Part shown: piece after piece, positions 35,992 to 44,348 of the stretch
Numbering within the stretch: position 1 is the stretch's first letter
Layout: each line of letters opens with the position of its first letter
DNA from: Propioniciclava coleopterorum
GTDB taxonomy: Bacteria > Actinomycetota > Actinomycetes > Propionibacteriales > Propionibacteriaceae
DNA length: 64,000 nucleotides
Direction of reading: 5' to 3'
NCBI RefSeq assembly: GCF_011393335.1
Contig: NZ_CP049865.1
Span: 1,878,722-1,942,721, forward strand
Translations under genes and position numbers: made by a program
The notes under the pieces: generated by a model
The model's input: only the letters and a program-made list of their open reading frames with translations
Database searches by the model: none
What the model was told of the DNA's origin: nothing

Positions 35992-36066
35992 GCCTTCGTT
36001 CGACGCCCAGTCGCCCCCTTTTGGTGCAGTTGCCCACGTTGCAGCGGGGGCGTCTGCGCCTCCGGC

Positions 36067-36166
36067 GGGCGGTTCGTCGCAAAGGTGGGCGGTTCGTCGT
36101 GAACGGGGGCGGTTCGTCGCAAGCGCGGGCGGCTCGTCGCGAACGGGGGCGGTTCGTCGTGAACCG
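36067..36166. repeat. Five tandem 20-bp repeats
   Basis: Five contiguous 20-bp units begin at 36067, 36087, 36107, 36127 and 36147. The first 13 bases (GGGCGGTTCGTCG, one C in the fourth unit) are nearly constant and the last 7 vary. The array ends 13 bp before the stop of the minus-strand antiporter gene. There are no unique spacers of CRISPR type. A VNTR-like locus or a protein-binding array are the options. Confidence 0.85.
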
Positions 36167-36179
36167 GGGTGGACGAGGG

Positions 36180-37586
36180 TCAGTCGTCCATCTCGCTGGG
36201 GTGGACGTTGCTGCGCGCGAGCCGGACGGCGCGGGCGCCGATGCCGCCGGCCAGCAGCAGGCCGAGGATCGTCCAGACGATCCCGTCGGCGATGAACACC
36301 GCCACCATGGCGATCAGGATCGGCACCAGGTACATCAGCGACCAGCGCAGGTAGCCGCCGAAGCTCGGCATCGCGACGCCGGCGCTGTCCGCGACGGCCT
36401 TGGTCATGAAGTTGGGGCCGTTGCCGATGTACGTGATGGCGCCGCACAGCACCGAGCCGAGCGAGATCGCGACCAGGTACGCCTCGGGGACGCCGGGGGC
36501 CATGCCGATGCGTGGCTCGCCGGGAAGCTGGGAGGCCATCTCGAAGAACGTGGCGTAGGTGGGCGCGTTGTCGAGGAACGCGGACAGCCCGCCCGAGAAC
36601 ACGAAGAACGTCACCTCGTTGAGCGGCAGTTGGGGCGCGACCTGCCCGAGGAAGTTCAGGGCGGGGATCATCGCGAGGAAGATCCCGATGAACAGGGCCG
36701 CGACCTCCAGGATCGGCGCCCAGGTGAACTGGTTGAGCGAGAACCGCACCTCGCGGTCACCCAGCAGGTAGGAGCCCAGCGCGGCGGCGAGGAACACCAG
36801 CTCGCGCCAGGGCACCATCTGGGCGAGCGTGGCGTGTCCGGTCTCGATGGCGTGCAGGTCGAGCGAGGGCACGAAGGCCACCGCGGCGATGATGACGGCG
36901 AAGAACACGAAGTTCATCTCGCCGCGGATGCGCAGCGGCGTGACGTCGGTCTCGTCGAACGCGATCGCCTCGTCGGTTTCGCGGGCGTAGGCGCGGCGGT
37001 CGAGCGCGTAGTAGGTCAGTAGGAGCAGGGCGTTGACGAACAGCCACTCCACCCAGAGCCGGAACGTCCACTCGAACGGGACGCCGCGCAGGAAGCCCAG
37101 GAACAGCGGGGGGTCGCCCAGCGGGGTCAGCAGGCCGCCGCAGTTCGCGACGATGAAGATCGTGAACACCACCGTGTGGACGCGGTGGGCGCGCTCCTTG
37201 TTGGTGTTCAGCAGGGGGCGGATGAGCAGCATGGCGGCGCCGGTCGTCCCGATGAACGACGCGATCACGCCGCCGATGGCCAGGAAGATCGTGTTGTTGC
37301 GGGGCGTCGCGCGGATGTCGCCGGCCAGGAAGATGCCGCCCGACACCACGAAGAGCGCGAGCAGCAGCATGATGAACTGCACGTACTCGAACAGGGCGTG
37401 GACGACCTCGCCGCCGTGGCCCGCGATCACGAACCAGAGGGCGACCGGGATCCCGCAGGCGAGCGCCACCAGCAGTTTGACCGAGTTCTTCTCCCAGGCG
37501 TGCTCGGTGGCCGGAAGGAGGGGGAGCACCGCGATGGACAACAGCAGGATGACGAACGGCAGTACGCTCCACCACTCAACGACCAT
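36180..37586 (-). CDS. Sodium:proton antiporter, NhaD/citrate-transporter superfamily
   Basis: 468 residues with about 12 membrane segments. The conserved motifs IGTTGAAMLLIRPLL, ANCGGLLTPLGDPPLFLGFL and FSGGLSAFLDNAPTYATFF match NhaD-type antiporters, where the GDPP and DNAPT acidic residues bind cations. ITYIGNGPNFMTKAVA is also typical. Na+(Li+)/H+ exchange is likely, but the IT superfamily includes dicarboxylate carriers. The ATG at 37586 has a GGAAGGGAA site. It is monocistronic, with a 20-bp repeat array just past its stop. Confidence 0.9.
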   Translation of the reverse strand: MVVEWWSVLPFVILLLSIAVLPLLPATEHAWEKNSVKLLVALACGIPVALWFVIAGHGGEVVHALFEYVQFIMLLLALFVVSGGIFLAGDIRATPRNNTIFLAIGGVIASFIGTTGAAMLLIRPLLNTNKERAHRVHTVVFTIFIVANCGGLLTPLGDPPLFLGFLRGVPFEWTFRLWVEWLFVNALLLLTYYALDRRAYARETDEAIAFDETDVTPLRIRGEMNFVFFAVIIAAVAFVPSLDLHAIETGHATLAQMVPWRELVFLAAALGSYLLGDREVRFSLNQFTWAPILEVAALFIGIFLAMIPALNFLGQVAPQLPLNEVTFFVFSGGLSAFLDNAPTYATFFEMASQLPGEPRIGMAPGVPEAYLVAISLGSVLCGAITYIGNGPNFMTKAVADSAGVAMPSFGGYLRWSLMYLVPILIAMVAVFIADGIVWTILGLLLAGGIGARAVRLARSNVHPSEMDD

Positions 37587-37659
37587 GACCGTTCCCTTCC
37601 GCCGACCGCGACGTCGGCCCGCTCATTCTCGCAGCGGCGGACACCGTTCGGGTCGGGTT

Positions 37660-37920
37660 TCAGTCCTCGTCGGCGTCGGGGTCGGCGTCGGGCGCGGGCT
37701 GTGAGGTGGTCTTGCCGGCGTGGAACGTGAACTGCCCCATCGTGCCCCCGGACAGGAACGAGGTCGCCGCCGTCGGCGGGCGATCCTCCTGCCCGGACGC
37801 CTCGGGCGCGGCCTTCTCGGCGCCCGGCTGGTTCGGCAGCACGGGCTCGCCGAGCGCGGCGAAGATGGCCCGGTCGATCTGGTCGCGGGCCTGGACGCGG
37901 TGTTTGCGCGTTTCGGGCAT
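37660..37920 (-). CDS. Small hypothetical protein (86 aa)
   Basis: 86 residues. There is a basic N-terminus (MPETRKHRVQARDQIDRAIFAALG), a Pro/Ala-rich middle, and a strongly acidic end with repeated DADPD. There is no membrane segment or known domain. I accept it as a gene because a -10 hexamer TAGGAT lies 6 nt before its ATG (37927-37932), the same leaderless arrangement as many certain genes here, and because its codon use matches theirs. Function unknown. The frame contains SGGTMGQFTFHAGKT, the most protein-like stretch. Confidence 0.55.
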   Translation of the reverse strand: MPETRKHRVQARDQIDRAIFAALGEPVLPNQPGAEKAAPEASGQEDRPPTAATSFLSGGTMGQFTFHAGKTTSQPAPDADPDADED

Positions 37921-37932
37921 GCGGACATCCTA

Positions 37933-38286
37933 CGGCCACGCGAGCGGCGGCCCGCAGCGAGAGGGGGCTGGGGGCCGACAACCTGCAGCACGTTCGAGCG
38001 GCCCACGTTCCGCGGGGTGGCTCCCGCGACCCGACGCGCCGGGCGTCGCCCGGGGCTGCGTGCGTGTTTCACCCTGCCGGAACAACGACGGGCCCGCGAT
38101 GTCGCCGCCCGCGCCGTTCCCCGACGTGGGAGGCGTGATGCCCGGCATACGACCGGCGGCGGCGCGGGGGAGTCGAGCCGCGCACGCCGGGTTCTGCGGG
38201 AGTGGGCCAACTACCGGACGCGCCGGGCGGCGGTCAAGGGGTGGCCGCAAGGACAATCGAACCCGACACGATGCGGTGTGGGCGTG
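37933..38286. other. Intergenic region without recognisable gene
   Basis: About 350 bp between the small minus-strand gene and the cold-shock promoter. It holds a short hairpin (CCGGGC/GCCCGG, 38039-38053) and becomes less GC-rich toward its right end. I see no gene with good start signals. Confidence 0.4.
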
Positions 38287-38292
38287 TAAGGT
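38287..38292 (+). promoter_or_regulatory. Candidate -10 of the cold-shock gene
   Basis: TAAGGT at this position would give a leader of about 110 nt. Long, structured leaders are typical of cold-shock genes. The leader is T/G-rich compared with its surroundings. No clear -35. Confidence 0.4.
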
Positions 38293-38409
38293 CATGACAG
38301 GTTGAGGTTGGTTGTTCTTGCTGCGGTACCCGTCGGAAGATGAACGAGCGTCACCCCACCGCCCCCGGATCCCCGAGGGTTGTTGTACATAGAAATGAAG
38401 GCAGGAAAC

Positions 38410-38616
38410 ATGGCCACCGGAACCGTCAAGTGGTTCAACGCCGACAAGGGCTACGGCTTCATCTCCCCCGACGACGGCTCGTCGGACGTTTTTGCGCACT
38501 ACTCCGCGATCAACTCGCGCGGGTTCCGTTCGCTGAACGAGGGCGACAAGGTCGAGTTCGACACCGAGCAGGGCCCCAAGGGTCTGCAGGCGACCAACAT
38601 TCAGTCCATCGCCTGA
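38410..38616 (+). CDS. Cold shock protein (CspA family)
   Basis: A 68-residue single OB-fold nucleic-acid chaperone. [20 protein letters not shown] contains RNP1 (KGYGFI) and DVFAHYSAI contains RNP2 (VFAHY). It binds ssRNA and ssDNA and melts RNA structure at low temperature or during normal growth. The open frame extends upstream to 38380, but the ATG at 38410 matches the family start and has a GGCAGGAAAC ribosome site. Confidence 0.96.
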   Translation: MATGTVKWFNADKGYGFISPDDGSSDVFAHYSAINSRGFRSLNEGDKVEFDTEQGPKGLQATNIQSIA

Positions 38617-38630
38617 TCACACCAAGCTCC

Positions 38631-38665
38631 AGAACGCCGCGGCCCGTCCAGGGCCGCGGCGTTCT
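38631..38665 (+). terminator. Terminator hairpin after the cold-shock gene
   Basis: Perfect 15-bp stem: AGAACGCCGCGGCCC (38631-38645) and GGGCCGCGGCGTTCT (38651-38665), 5-nt loop. It lies 14 bp past the stop. Confidence 0.85.
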
Positions 38666-38727
38666 GCGTCCCGCGCCCTGTGGTTCCCCGGGTCGCGCCC
38701 CGTGCCCGTGCGGGGCGGGCCGCGGCG

Positions 38728-39453
38728 TCACAGCACCAGGCTGAGCATCCCCGAGACCAGGATCGCCACGATCACCGTGTTGAACAGGGTGGCGGCGACG
38801 GACAGCCAGGCGACCGACCGGCGTCCGGCGGTGGTGAGGATCGCGACGTCGGCGGTGCCGAAGGTCGTCATGACCTGCACTCCCGCGTAGGCGTAGTCGG
38901 TCAGCGAGTGCGGGCCCGGATCCGGGAACCGCAGCGTCCGCTCCTTGGCGTCCAGCCGGACCAGGGTGAGGGTGGCGGCGGTGAAGAGCACCAGCCAGCC
39001 CAGGACGACCGTGCCGATGGTGGCCAGGATCATGAGGGGGCTGGACCGCAGTTCGGGGTCGGTGAGCGTCACGACCACCACCATCAGCGAGTACATCACC
39101 GCCGCGGAGGCCCAGGACGCCGGCGTGGCGCCCATCAGGCGCTCCCAGTGCCGCGCCCGGCGGGACGTTGCCCGGCGCACGGCCAGCAGCAGACCCGAAC
39201 GCGCCAGCCGCCCGAAGGTCAGCCAGGTGATGGCGAGGTAGAGGGTGAAGTAGGCCAGCTGCGCGCCCACGAGCAGCGCCACCATGTCCCGGTCGGGGTC
39301 GCCCCTGCCCCGCAGCCACAGCGACGCCGGGATCACGTACACGACGGACGTCGCGAGCAGGGACAGGAGGGTGCGGCGGGTCTCCGACACCAGGAAGGTC
39401 GACCAGCGGCCGGGACGCGTGGGGGCGAGGCGGGCATGGTTCCATCCTGACAC
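38728..39453 (-). CDS. DUF1345 family membrane protein
   Basis: 241 residues with about five membrane segments. VYVIPASLWLRG, YFTLYLAITWLTFGR, and the conserved DYAYAGVQVMTTFGTADVAI and LFNTVIVAILVSGML blocks fit DUF1345. Function unknown. The GTG at 39453 is the start of the open frame. However, a -10-like CAGGAT lies 6 nt before an ATG at 39437 in another frame (MPASPPRVP), and one missing base shortly after would join the two. The N-terminal 15 residues are therefore uncertain. Confidence 0.8.
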   Translation of the reverse strand: MSGWNHARLAPTRPGRWSTFLVSETRRTLLSLLATSVVYVIPASLWLRGRGDPDRDMVALLVGAQLAYFTLYLAITWLTFGRLARSGLLLAVRRATSRRARHWERLMGATPASWASAAVMYSLMVVVVTLTDPELRSSPLMILATIGTVVLGWLVLFTAATLTLVRLDAKERTLRFPDPGPHSLTDYAYAGVQVMTTFGTADVAILTTAGRRSVAWLSVAATLFNTVIVAILVSGMLSLVL

Positions 39454-39525
39454 TCCGCCGAACCGACCCCGCTTCGGCGTCCGCGGGGCCGATCGTGAGG
39501 CGGCGATGACCGGTCGGTCGGAGCG

Positions 39526-40995
39526 TCAGACCTCGGTCGGGTAGGCTGGGTCGGCCGTCTCCTCGGCCTCGGCGAGGCGCGCGGCCTCCTGCTCCTCATC
39601 CTCGGGCGGGATGGGCGAGCCCGGCAGCCGCGCGATGAGCTCGGCGCCGCCCTCGGGCGCGTGACCGGCCTTGACCCAGCCGCCGTGCGCCTGGATCGTC
39701 TGGGCGACGATCGACAGGCCGAGCCCCGAGCCCGTCGTGGAGCGGGCGTGCTCGGAACGGTAGAACCGCTCGAAGACGTGCGGGAGGTCCTCGTCGGCGA
39801 TGCCGGGGCCCTCGTCCGCGACGCGGAACCGGTCGCCCTGCAGTTCGACGGTGATGGTGCCGCCCGCGGGGGAGAACTTCACCGCGTTGTCGAGCAGGTT
39901 CGTGACCGCTCGCTCGAGGGCGTCCGGCTCGCCGACGAGGTAGAGCGGGTCGAGCGTGACGCGCCAGGCCAGGCCGGGACCGCGCCGCTTCACCCGGTCG
40001 AGGGCGTGGTAGATGATGTCGCGCAGGTCGACCGGCTCGGGGGCCGCCTGCACCGACTCCTCCCGACTCAGCTGCACCAGGTCGCCGACGAGCTGGGTGA
40101 ACTCGCCGAGCTGGGCGGCCACGTCGCGCAGGATCTCGGAACGGGCGCCGTCCGGCAGCATGCCCTGCCGCTCGTCGGCGACGAGCAGCTCGACGTTGGT
40201 GCGCATCGACGTGAGCGGCGTGCGCAGCTCATGGCCGGCGTCCGCGATGAGGCGGCGCTGCCGCTCCCGGGAACTCTCCAGCGCCTTGAGCATCCGGTTG
40301 AACGTCGCCCCGAGGTCGGCGATCTCGTCGTCGCCCCGGATCTCGACGGGGGTCAGCTTGTTGGTGGCCGCGATCGAGGAGACCGCGTCGGAGAGCTGCC
40401 GGATCGGCTGCAGGCCCGACTTGGCGATCATGTACCCGATCGCCGCGGCGATGGCCGCGCCCACGCCGCCCACCAGGAGCAGCGACAGGCCGGTGGTCTG
40501 CAGGATCGCCAGGGTGGGCGACAGCGGACGCCCCACGATGAGCGCGAAGTGCTCGCCCTGGTTCACCAGCGGGACCGACACGATGCGGGTCAGGGCGCCC
40601 GCCGAGTTCAGGCCGGTCCGCGACGACCAGCCGTGCGACACCCGGGCGATCGCCAGTTCGTCGGGGCCCCACTCGAGGGTCGTCTGCCGGTTGGGGGTCA
40701 TGATCGCGTGGCCGTCGGCCCGCACCAGCATGACGATGACGTTGGCGGCCCGCCACGTGGTCGTGTCGATGCCGCCCATGTTCTCCAGGTCCTCCGACAG
40801 CGCGCCGGAGGTGATGTTGGCGACGTCCACGAGCTCGGTGTCGAGCTGGTCGTACACCGTGACCAGCGTCATGGCGTAGGCGGCGACGCCCGTCACCGCG
40901 ACGGCCGCCGCGATGGCGAGGGCGATCAGGATGGCGAGGCGTTCCTGCAGCGAGCGGTTGGCCGAGGAGAAGAAGTCGCGGACCCAGCTCACCAT
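39526..40995 (-). CDS. Sensor histidine kinase, MprB-like
   Basis: 489 residues. A first membrane helix at about 17-45 is followed by an extracytoplasmic domain of about 120 residues, a second helix near 165-190 and a HAMP domain. HisKA has LIADAGHELRTPLTSMRTNVELL with the phospho-acceptor histidine. HATPase has DNAVKFSPAG (N box), ADEGPGIADEDLPHVFERFYRS and TTGSGLGLSIV. The C-terminal tail is acidic (EDEEQEAARLAEAEE). It lies 7 bp after its regulator gene. In MprB the periplasmic domain senses envelope stress, and a similar role is inferred. Confidence 0.93.
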   Translation of the reverse strand: MVSWVRDFFSSANRSLQERLAILIALAIAAAVAVTGVAAYAMTLVTVYDQLDTELVDVANITSGALSEDLENMGGIDTTTWRAANVIVMLVRADGHAIMTPNRQTTLEWGPDELAIARVSHGWSSRTGLNSAGALTRIVSVPLVNQGEHFALIVGRPLSPTLAILQTTGLSLLLVGGVGAAIAAAIGYMIAKSGLQPIRQLSDAVSSIAATNKLTPVEIRGDDEIADLGATFNRMLKALESSRERQRRLIADAGHELRTPLTSMRTNVELLVADERQGMLPDGARSEILRDVAAQLGEFTQLVGDLVQLSREESVQAAPEPVDLRDIIYHALDRVKRRGPGLAWRVTLDPLYLVGEPDALERAVTNLLDNAVKFSPAGGTITVELQGDRFRVADEGPGIADEDLPHVFERFYRSEHARSTTGSGLGLSIVAQTIQAHGGWVKAGHAPEGGAELIARLPGSPIPPEDEEQEAARLAEAEETADPAYPTEV

Positions 40996-41002
40996 GGACG
41001 AC

Positions 41003-41701
41003 TCACGGCGCGGACTCCCGCAGCACGTACCCGATGCCGCGCACCGTGTGGATCAGGCGGGAACCGCCCTCGCCCTCGGTCTTGCGGCGCAGGTAGCCGA
41101 TGTACACCTCCAGCGAGTTCGCCGTGGTGGGGAACTCGAAGCCCCACACCTCGTTCAGCAGCCAGGAGCGCTCCAGCACGCGGCGCGGGTTCTCCATGAA
41201 CGTCTGCAGCAGGGCGAACTCGGTCCGGGTCAGCGCGATCCGCTTGCCGCCGCGGGTCACCTCGCGGGTGCCCAGGTCGAGGCGCAGGTCCTCGAAGCTC
41301 AGCACCTCGCCGCCCGCGTTCGCCGACTCCTCGTTCTCGGGGCGGCTGCGCCGCGTGAGGGCGCGCAGGCGTGCCATCAGCTCGTCCAGGGCGAACGGCT
41401 TGGCCATGTAGTCGTCGGCGCCGGCGTCCAGGCCGTCGACCCGATCCCCGACGGCGTCGCGGGCGGTCAGCACCAGGATCGGCACGTCGTTGCCCTGCGA
41501 ACGCAGCATGCGGGTCGTCTCCAGGCCGTCGAGCCGGGGCATCATGACGTCCATGACGACGGCGTCGACCTTGTGCGAGGAGAGGTGGGCGAGCGCCTCC
41601 AGCCCGTCCTGGACGGCGGAAACCTCGTAGCCGCTGTACTGGAGCGAACGCTTCAGCGAGTCACGGACGGCCTGGTCGTCGTCCACCACGAGGATCTGCA
41701 T
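41003..41701 (-). CDS. OmpR-family response regulator, MprA-like
   Basis: 232 residues. The receiver domain has [11 protein letters not shown], phospho-acceptor Asp in [14 protein letters not shown], and Lys in [14 protein letters not shown] winged-helix DNA-binding domain follows, with [22 protein letters not shown] and [27 protein letters not shown]. It is the partner of the kinase immediately downstream. The ATG has a -10 TAGGAT 6 nt upstream, so a leaderless transcript starts here within the phosphatase-regulator-kinase block. Confidence 0.95.
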   Translation of the reverse strand: MQILVVDDDQAVRDSLKRSLQYSGYEVSAVQDGLEALAHLSSHKVDAVVMDVMMPRLDGLETTRMLRSQGNDVPILVLTARDAVGDRVDGLDAGADDYMAKPFALDELMARLRALTRRSRPENEESANAGGEVLSFEDLRLDLGTREVTRGGKRIALTRTEFALLQTFMENPRRVLERSWLLNEVWGFEFPTTANSLEVYIGYLRRKTEGEGGSRLIHTVRGIGYVLRESAP

Positions 41702-41707
41702 GCGGCC

Positions 41708-41713
41708 ATCCTA
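41708..41713 (-). promoter_or_regulatory. -10 element of the MprA-like gene (leaderless)
   Basis: TAGGAT, 6-nt spacer to the ATG at 41701. It overlaps the stop region of the upstream phosphatase gene. Confidence 0.5.
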
Positions 41714-42193
41714 TCGGCGCAGATCGGACGCCTGAGCGAGGATGCCGGGCATCGCCGCCTCGATGGCGGACAACGTTTCCTCGAACCCGGCGGCGTCGCC
41801 GTACCAGGGGTCGTCCACGCCCGTGCCGGGCTCCGCGGCGGGGTCGTAGTCGGTGAGGAGGCTGAGGTTGTCGGCGTCGGGCGCCAGACGCCGCATCCGG
41901 TCGAGATGCACCTGCTCCAGGCCGATCACCAGGTCGGCGTCCGCGATCTCGGACGCCGTGATCCGCCGGGCGCGGTGCCCGTCGGCGCGGTAGCCGTGGC
42001 GCGTCAGGACGGCGCGGGCGCGGGTGTCGATCGGGTTGCCGGTCTCCTCCGACGAGACGCCGGCCGAGGCGAACTCCAGCCCGGCCAGCCCGTCGCGGTC
42101 GGCCCAGCCCTGGGCGACCCGCTCGGCCATGGGGGAGCGGCAGATGTTGCCCCAGCAGACGAAGACGACGCGGACGGGCCGCTCCGACGTCAC
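41711..42193 (-). CDS. Low-molecular-weight protein tyrosine phosphatase
   Basis: 160 residues. The loop VCWGNICRSPMAE is the CX5R(S) active site in the N-terminal region, although the usual CxGNxCRS cysteine is here preceded by V and followed by W-G-N. The general-acid loop DDPWYGDAAGFEETL is present near residue 125. It dephosphorylates phosphotyrosine in signalling or polysaccharide control. The GTG at 42193 overlaps the stop of the holin-like gene (GTGA), and the MprA-like gene follows directly. Confidence 0.93.
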   Translation of the reverse strand: MTSERPVRVVFVCWGNICRSPMAERVAQGWADRDGLAGLEFASAGVSSEETGNPIDTRARAVLTRHGYRADGHRARRITASEIADADLVIGLEQVHLDRMRRLAPDADNLSLLTDYDPAAEPGTGVDDPWYGDAAGFEETLSAIEAAMPGILAQASDLRR

Positions 42194-42572
42194 GAATGCA
42201 CCTCGCCGCGGCGTCCGACGAAGGAGTTCAGGACGAAGCTGACGATGGAGACGAGCAGGGCCCCCAGAAGGCGTCCCAGAACCCGGTCACGCCCCACGGC
42301 ACGCCCAGCTGGGCGCAGACCCACGAGGTGAGCATCAGCAGGGCGGCGTTGATGACGAGCAGGAACAGGCCGAGCGTCAGCAGCAGCAGCGGCGACGTCA
42401 CGAACACGAACAGGGGCTTGATCAGGGCGTTCACGAGGCCGAAGATCGCGGCCACGATCAGGATGGTGACCGCGGCGTTCGCGGGGCTGCCGGTGACGTC
42501 GAGCCAGATGCCGGGCAGGAGCCAGGTGGCGACGCCGAGGGACAGGGCGCTGACCAGAAATCGAAGGATCAC
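42190..42572 (-). CDS. Phage holin family IV-like membrane protein (frameshifted in this sequence)
   Basis: A small integral membrane protein with four hydrophobic segments, typical of the Phage_holin_4_2/YvlD family, which is chromosomal and not phage-linked. MILRFLVSALSLGVATWLLPG...FGLVNALIKPLFVFVTSPL is canonical. After GFWDAFWG the frame shifts. The expected end ALLVSIVSFVLNSFVGRR lies in the -1 frame and stops at 42190, overlapping the phosphatase GTG. One G missing in the run near 42261-42265 restores 127 residues. Function unknown; family members are tied to envelope stress. Confidence 0.82.
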
Positions 42573-42670
42573 GTGACCACTCTCGCACGTGCGGCAGAAT
42601 GGACGCTTCCGGGTTCCACCCTGCCGTGCCCTGAGTCGGTCGGGGTGATGGTGCGAGAGGCTGTGGACGC

Positions 42671-43663
42671 GTGGGCGAGTTGACCGGTCGGGACTTCCTC
42701 AAGGAGGTCGACTTCACTCCGGACGAGTGGAGCCACCTGGTGGAACTCTCGGGGGATCTCAAGCGCGCCCGACGCGAGGGGCGCGAGGAGCAGCGTCTGC
42801 GCGGCCAGAACTACGCCCTGATCTTCGAGAAGAGCTCGACCCGCACGCGGGCCGCCTTCGAGGTGGCGGCGCGCCACCAGGGCGCGTCCACCACCTACCT
42901 CGACCCCGCCGGCTCCCACATTGGGACCAAGGAGTCCGCCGCCGACACGGCGCGCGTCCTGGAGCGGATGTACGACGGCATCGAGTTCCGCGGCGCCGAG
43001 CAGGACACCGTGGAGGAGTTGGCCGAGCACGCCGGGGTCCCGGTCTGGAACGGCCTGACCGACGAGTGGCACCCCACGCAGGCGCTGTGCGACGCCTTCA
43101 CGATGATCGAGTCCGCCGGACGCCGCGCCGACACGCTGTCGTTCGCCTACCTCGGCGACGCCCGGTTCAACATGGGCAACTCGCTGCTGACGATGGGCGC
43201 GATGATGGGCATGGACGTCCGGATCGTGGCGCCGCGCGAGTTCGCCCCCGACAAGTCCCGGGTGGACTCCGCCCGCGAGATCGCCGCCAGCACCGGCGCG
43301 CGGATCACGGTGACCGACGACGTCGCCGAGGGCGTCACGGGCGCCGACTTCGTCCACACCGACGTGTGGGTGTCCATGGGCGAGCCCACCGGCGTGTGGG
43401 CGCAGCGGTGCCGCGTGCTGGCGCCCTACCGGGTCACCGCGCAGGTCATGAAGCTCGCCGGACCCGACGCGAAGTTCATGCACTGCCTGCCGGCGTTCCA
43501 CGACCTCAGCACGTCCACGGCGCGGCTGGTGCATGACCTGACGGGGATGCGCGAGCTCGAGGTCACCGACGAGGTGTTCTCCTCCGAGGCGTCGATCGTG
43601 TTCGAGCAGGCCGAGAACCGGCTGCACACCATCAAGGCGGTCATGGTGGCGACCGCGTCCTGA
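42671..43663 (+). CDS. argF: Ornithine carbamoyltransferase
   Basis: Makes citrulline from ornithine and carbamoyl phosphate in arginine synthesis, or works in reverse in arginine catabolism. It has 330 residues. The carbamoyl-phosphate loop is [12 protein letters not shown], and the ornithine/active-site motif is [10 protein letters not shown] (HCLP). [15 protein letters not shown] is also diagnostic. The GTG at 42671 is preceded by GAGAGG. No other arginine genes are close. The length and the C-terminal [23 protein letters not shown] suggest the longer, catabolic-like (ArcB-type) group, so ArcB cannot be excluded. Confidence 0.93.
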   Translation: MGELTGRDFLKEVDFTPDEWSHLVELSGDLKRARREGREEQRLRGQNYALIFEKSSTRTRAAFEVAARHQGASTTYLDPAGSHIGTKESAADTARVLERMYDGIEFRGAEQDTVEELAEHAGVPVWNGLTDEWHPTQALCDAFTMIESAGRRADTLSFAYLGDARFNMGNSLLTMGAMMGMDVRIVAPREFAPDKSRVDSAREIAASTGARITVTDDVAEGVTGADFVHTDVWVSMGEPTGVWAQRCRVLAPYRVTAQVMKLAGPDAKFMHCLPAFHDLSTSTARLVHDLTGMRELEVTDEVFSSEASIVFEQAENRLHTIKAVMVATAS

Positions 43664-43666
43664 CGG

Positions 43667-44308
43667 TCAGGACCCGGCGCGGGCCTCGGCGTCCTCGGCG
43701 AACACCAGCGGGCTGAGCGCGCCGACCTCGGTGAGCCAGGCGCGGGCGTCCTCGGGTGAGGTCCACAGGTGCGCGACCCAGCCGGCGCGCTGGGCGCCCT
43801 CGACGTTCGGCGTCCGGTCGTCGAGGAAGGCGATGTCGCCGGGCTCGACCTCCAGCACCTCGGCGACGCGGGCGTACACGCCGGCGTTCGGCTTGGTCAT
43901 CCCCATGGACGCCGAGATGAACCAGTAGTCGGCCTCGTCGGCGAAGTCGGAGTCGGCGATGGCGAGGTCCACGTTGAAGGGGGCGTTGCTCAGCACGGCG
44001 ACCTCGCGGCCGGTGGCGCGCACGTCGCGCAGCAGCCGGCGCGACTCCTCGGGGAGTTGCGCCCAGGCGGCGCCGTCGAGGGCGGCCAACCCCTGGATCA
44101 TCTCGGGGGTCGCCGGCTTGCCGAGCCGCTCCAGCAGCGGCGTCCAGTACTCGGCGTCCGAACAGCCGGCGTCGTAGGCGAGCCGGTCGACCCAGTAGGC
44201 CTCCTCGTAGTCGGCCAGGGGGACGCCGAGCATCGCCGCGGCGTCCTCGAGGACGCCCTCGCCGGGGGACAGGACGATGCCGAAATCGAACACGACTGCG
44301 CGGATCAT
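43667..44308 (-). CDS. HAD-family hydrolase (IA subfamily)
   Basis: 213 residues. Motif I is VVFDFGIVLS, where the usual second Asp is replaced by Gly as in many HAD-IA members with FDFGGV. Motif II is AVLSNAPF, motif III lysine in MGMTKPNAGVYARV, and motif IV is IAFLDDRTPNVEGAQRAGW. Acts on a small phosphorylated or halogenated substrate, not identifiable here. A CAGACT -10 candidate lies 6 nt before the ATG (44315-44320). It converges on argF with a 3-bp gap. Confidence 0.88.
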   Translation of the reverse strand: MIRAVVFDFGIVLSPGEGVLEDAAAMLGVPLADYEEAYWVDRLAYDAGCSDAEYWTPLLERLGKPATPEMIQGLAALDGAAWAQLPEESRRLLRDVRATGREVAVLSNAPFNVDLAIADSDFADEADYWFISASMGMTKPNAGVYARVAEVLEVEPGDIAFLDDRTPNVEGAQRAGWVAHLWTSPEDARAWLTEVGALSPLVFAEDAEARAGS

Positions 44309-44348
44309 GCCCCCAGTCTGGCAGGGAAGCCGACGCGGCAGGCCGGGC

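Noticed and set aside
36067-36166. CRISPR array
   Set aside because: The 20-bp units touch each other with only a 7-bp variable part; there are no spacers and no cas genes.
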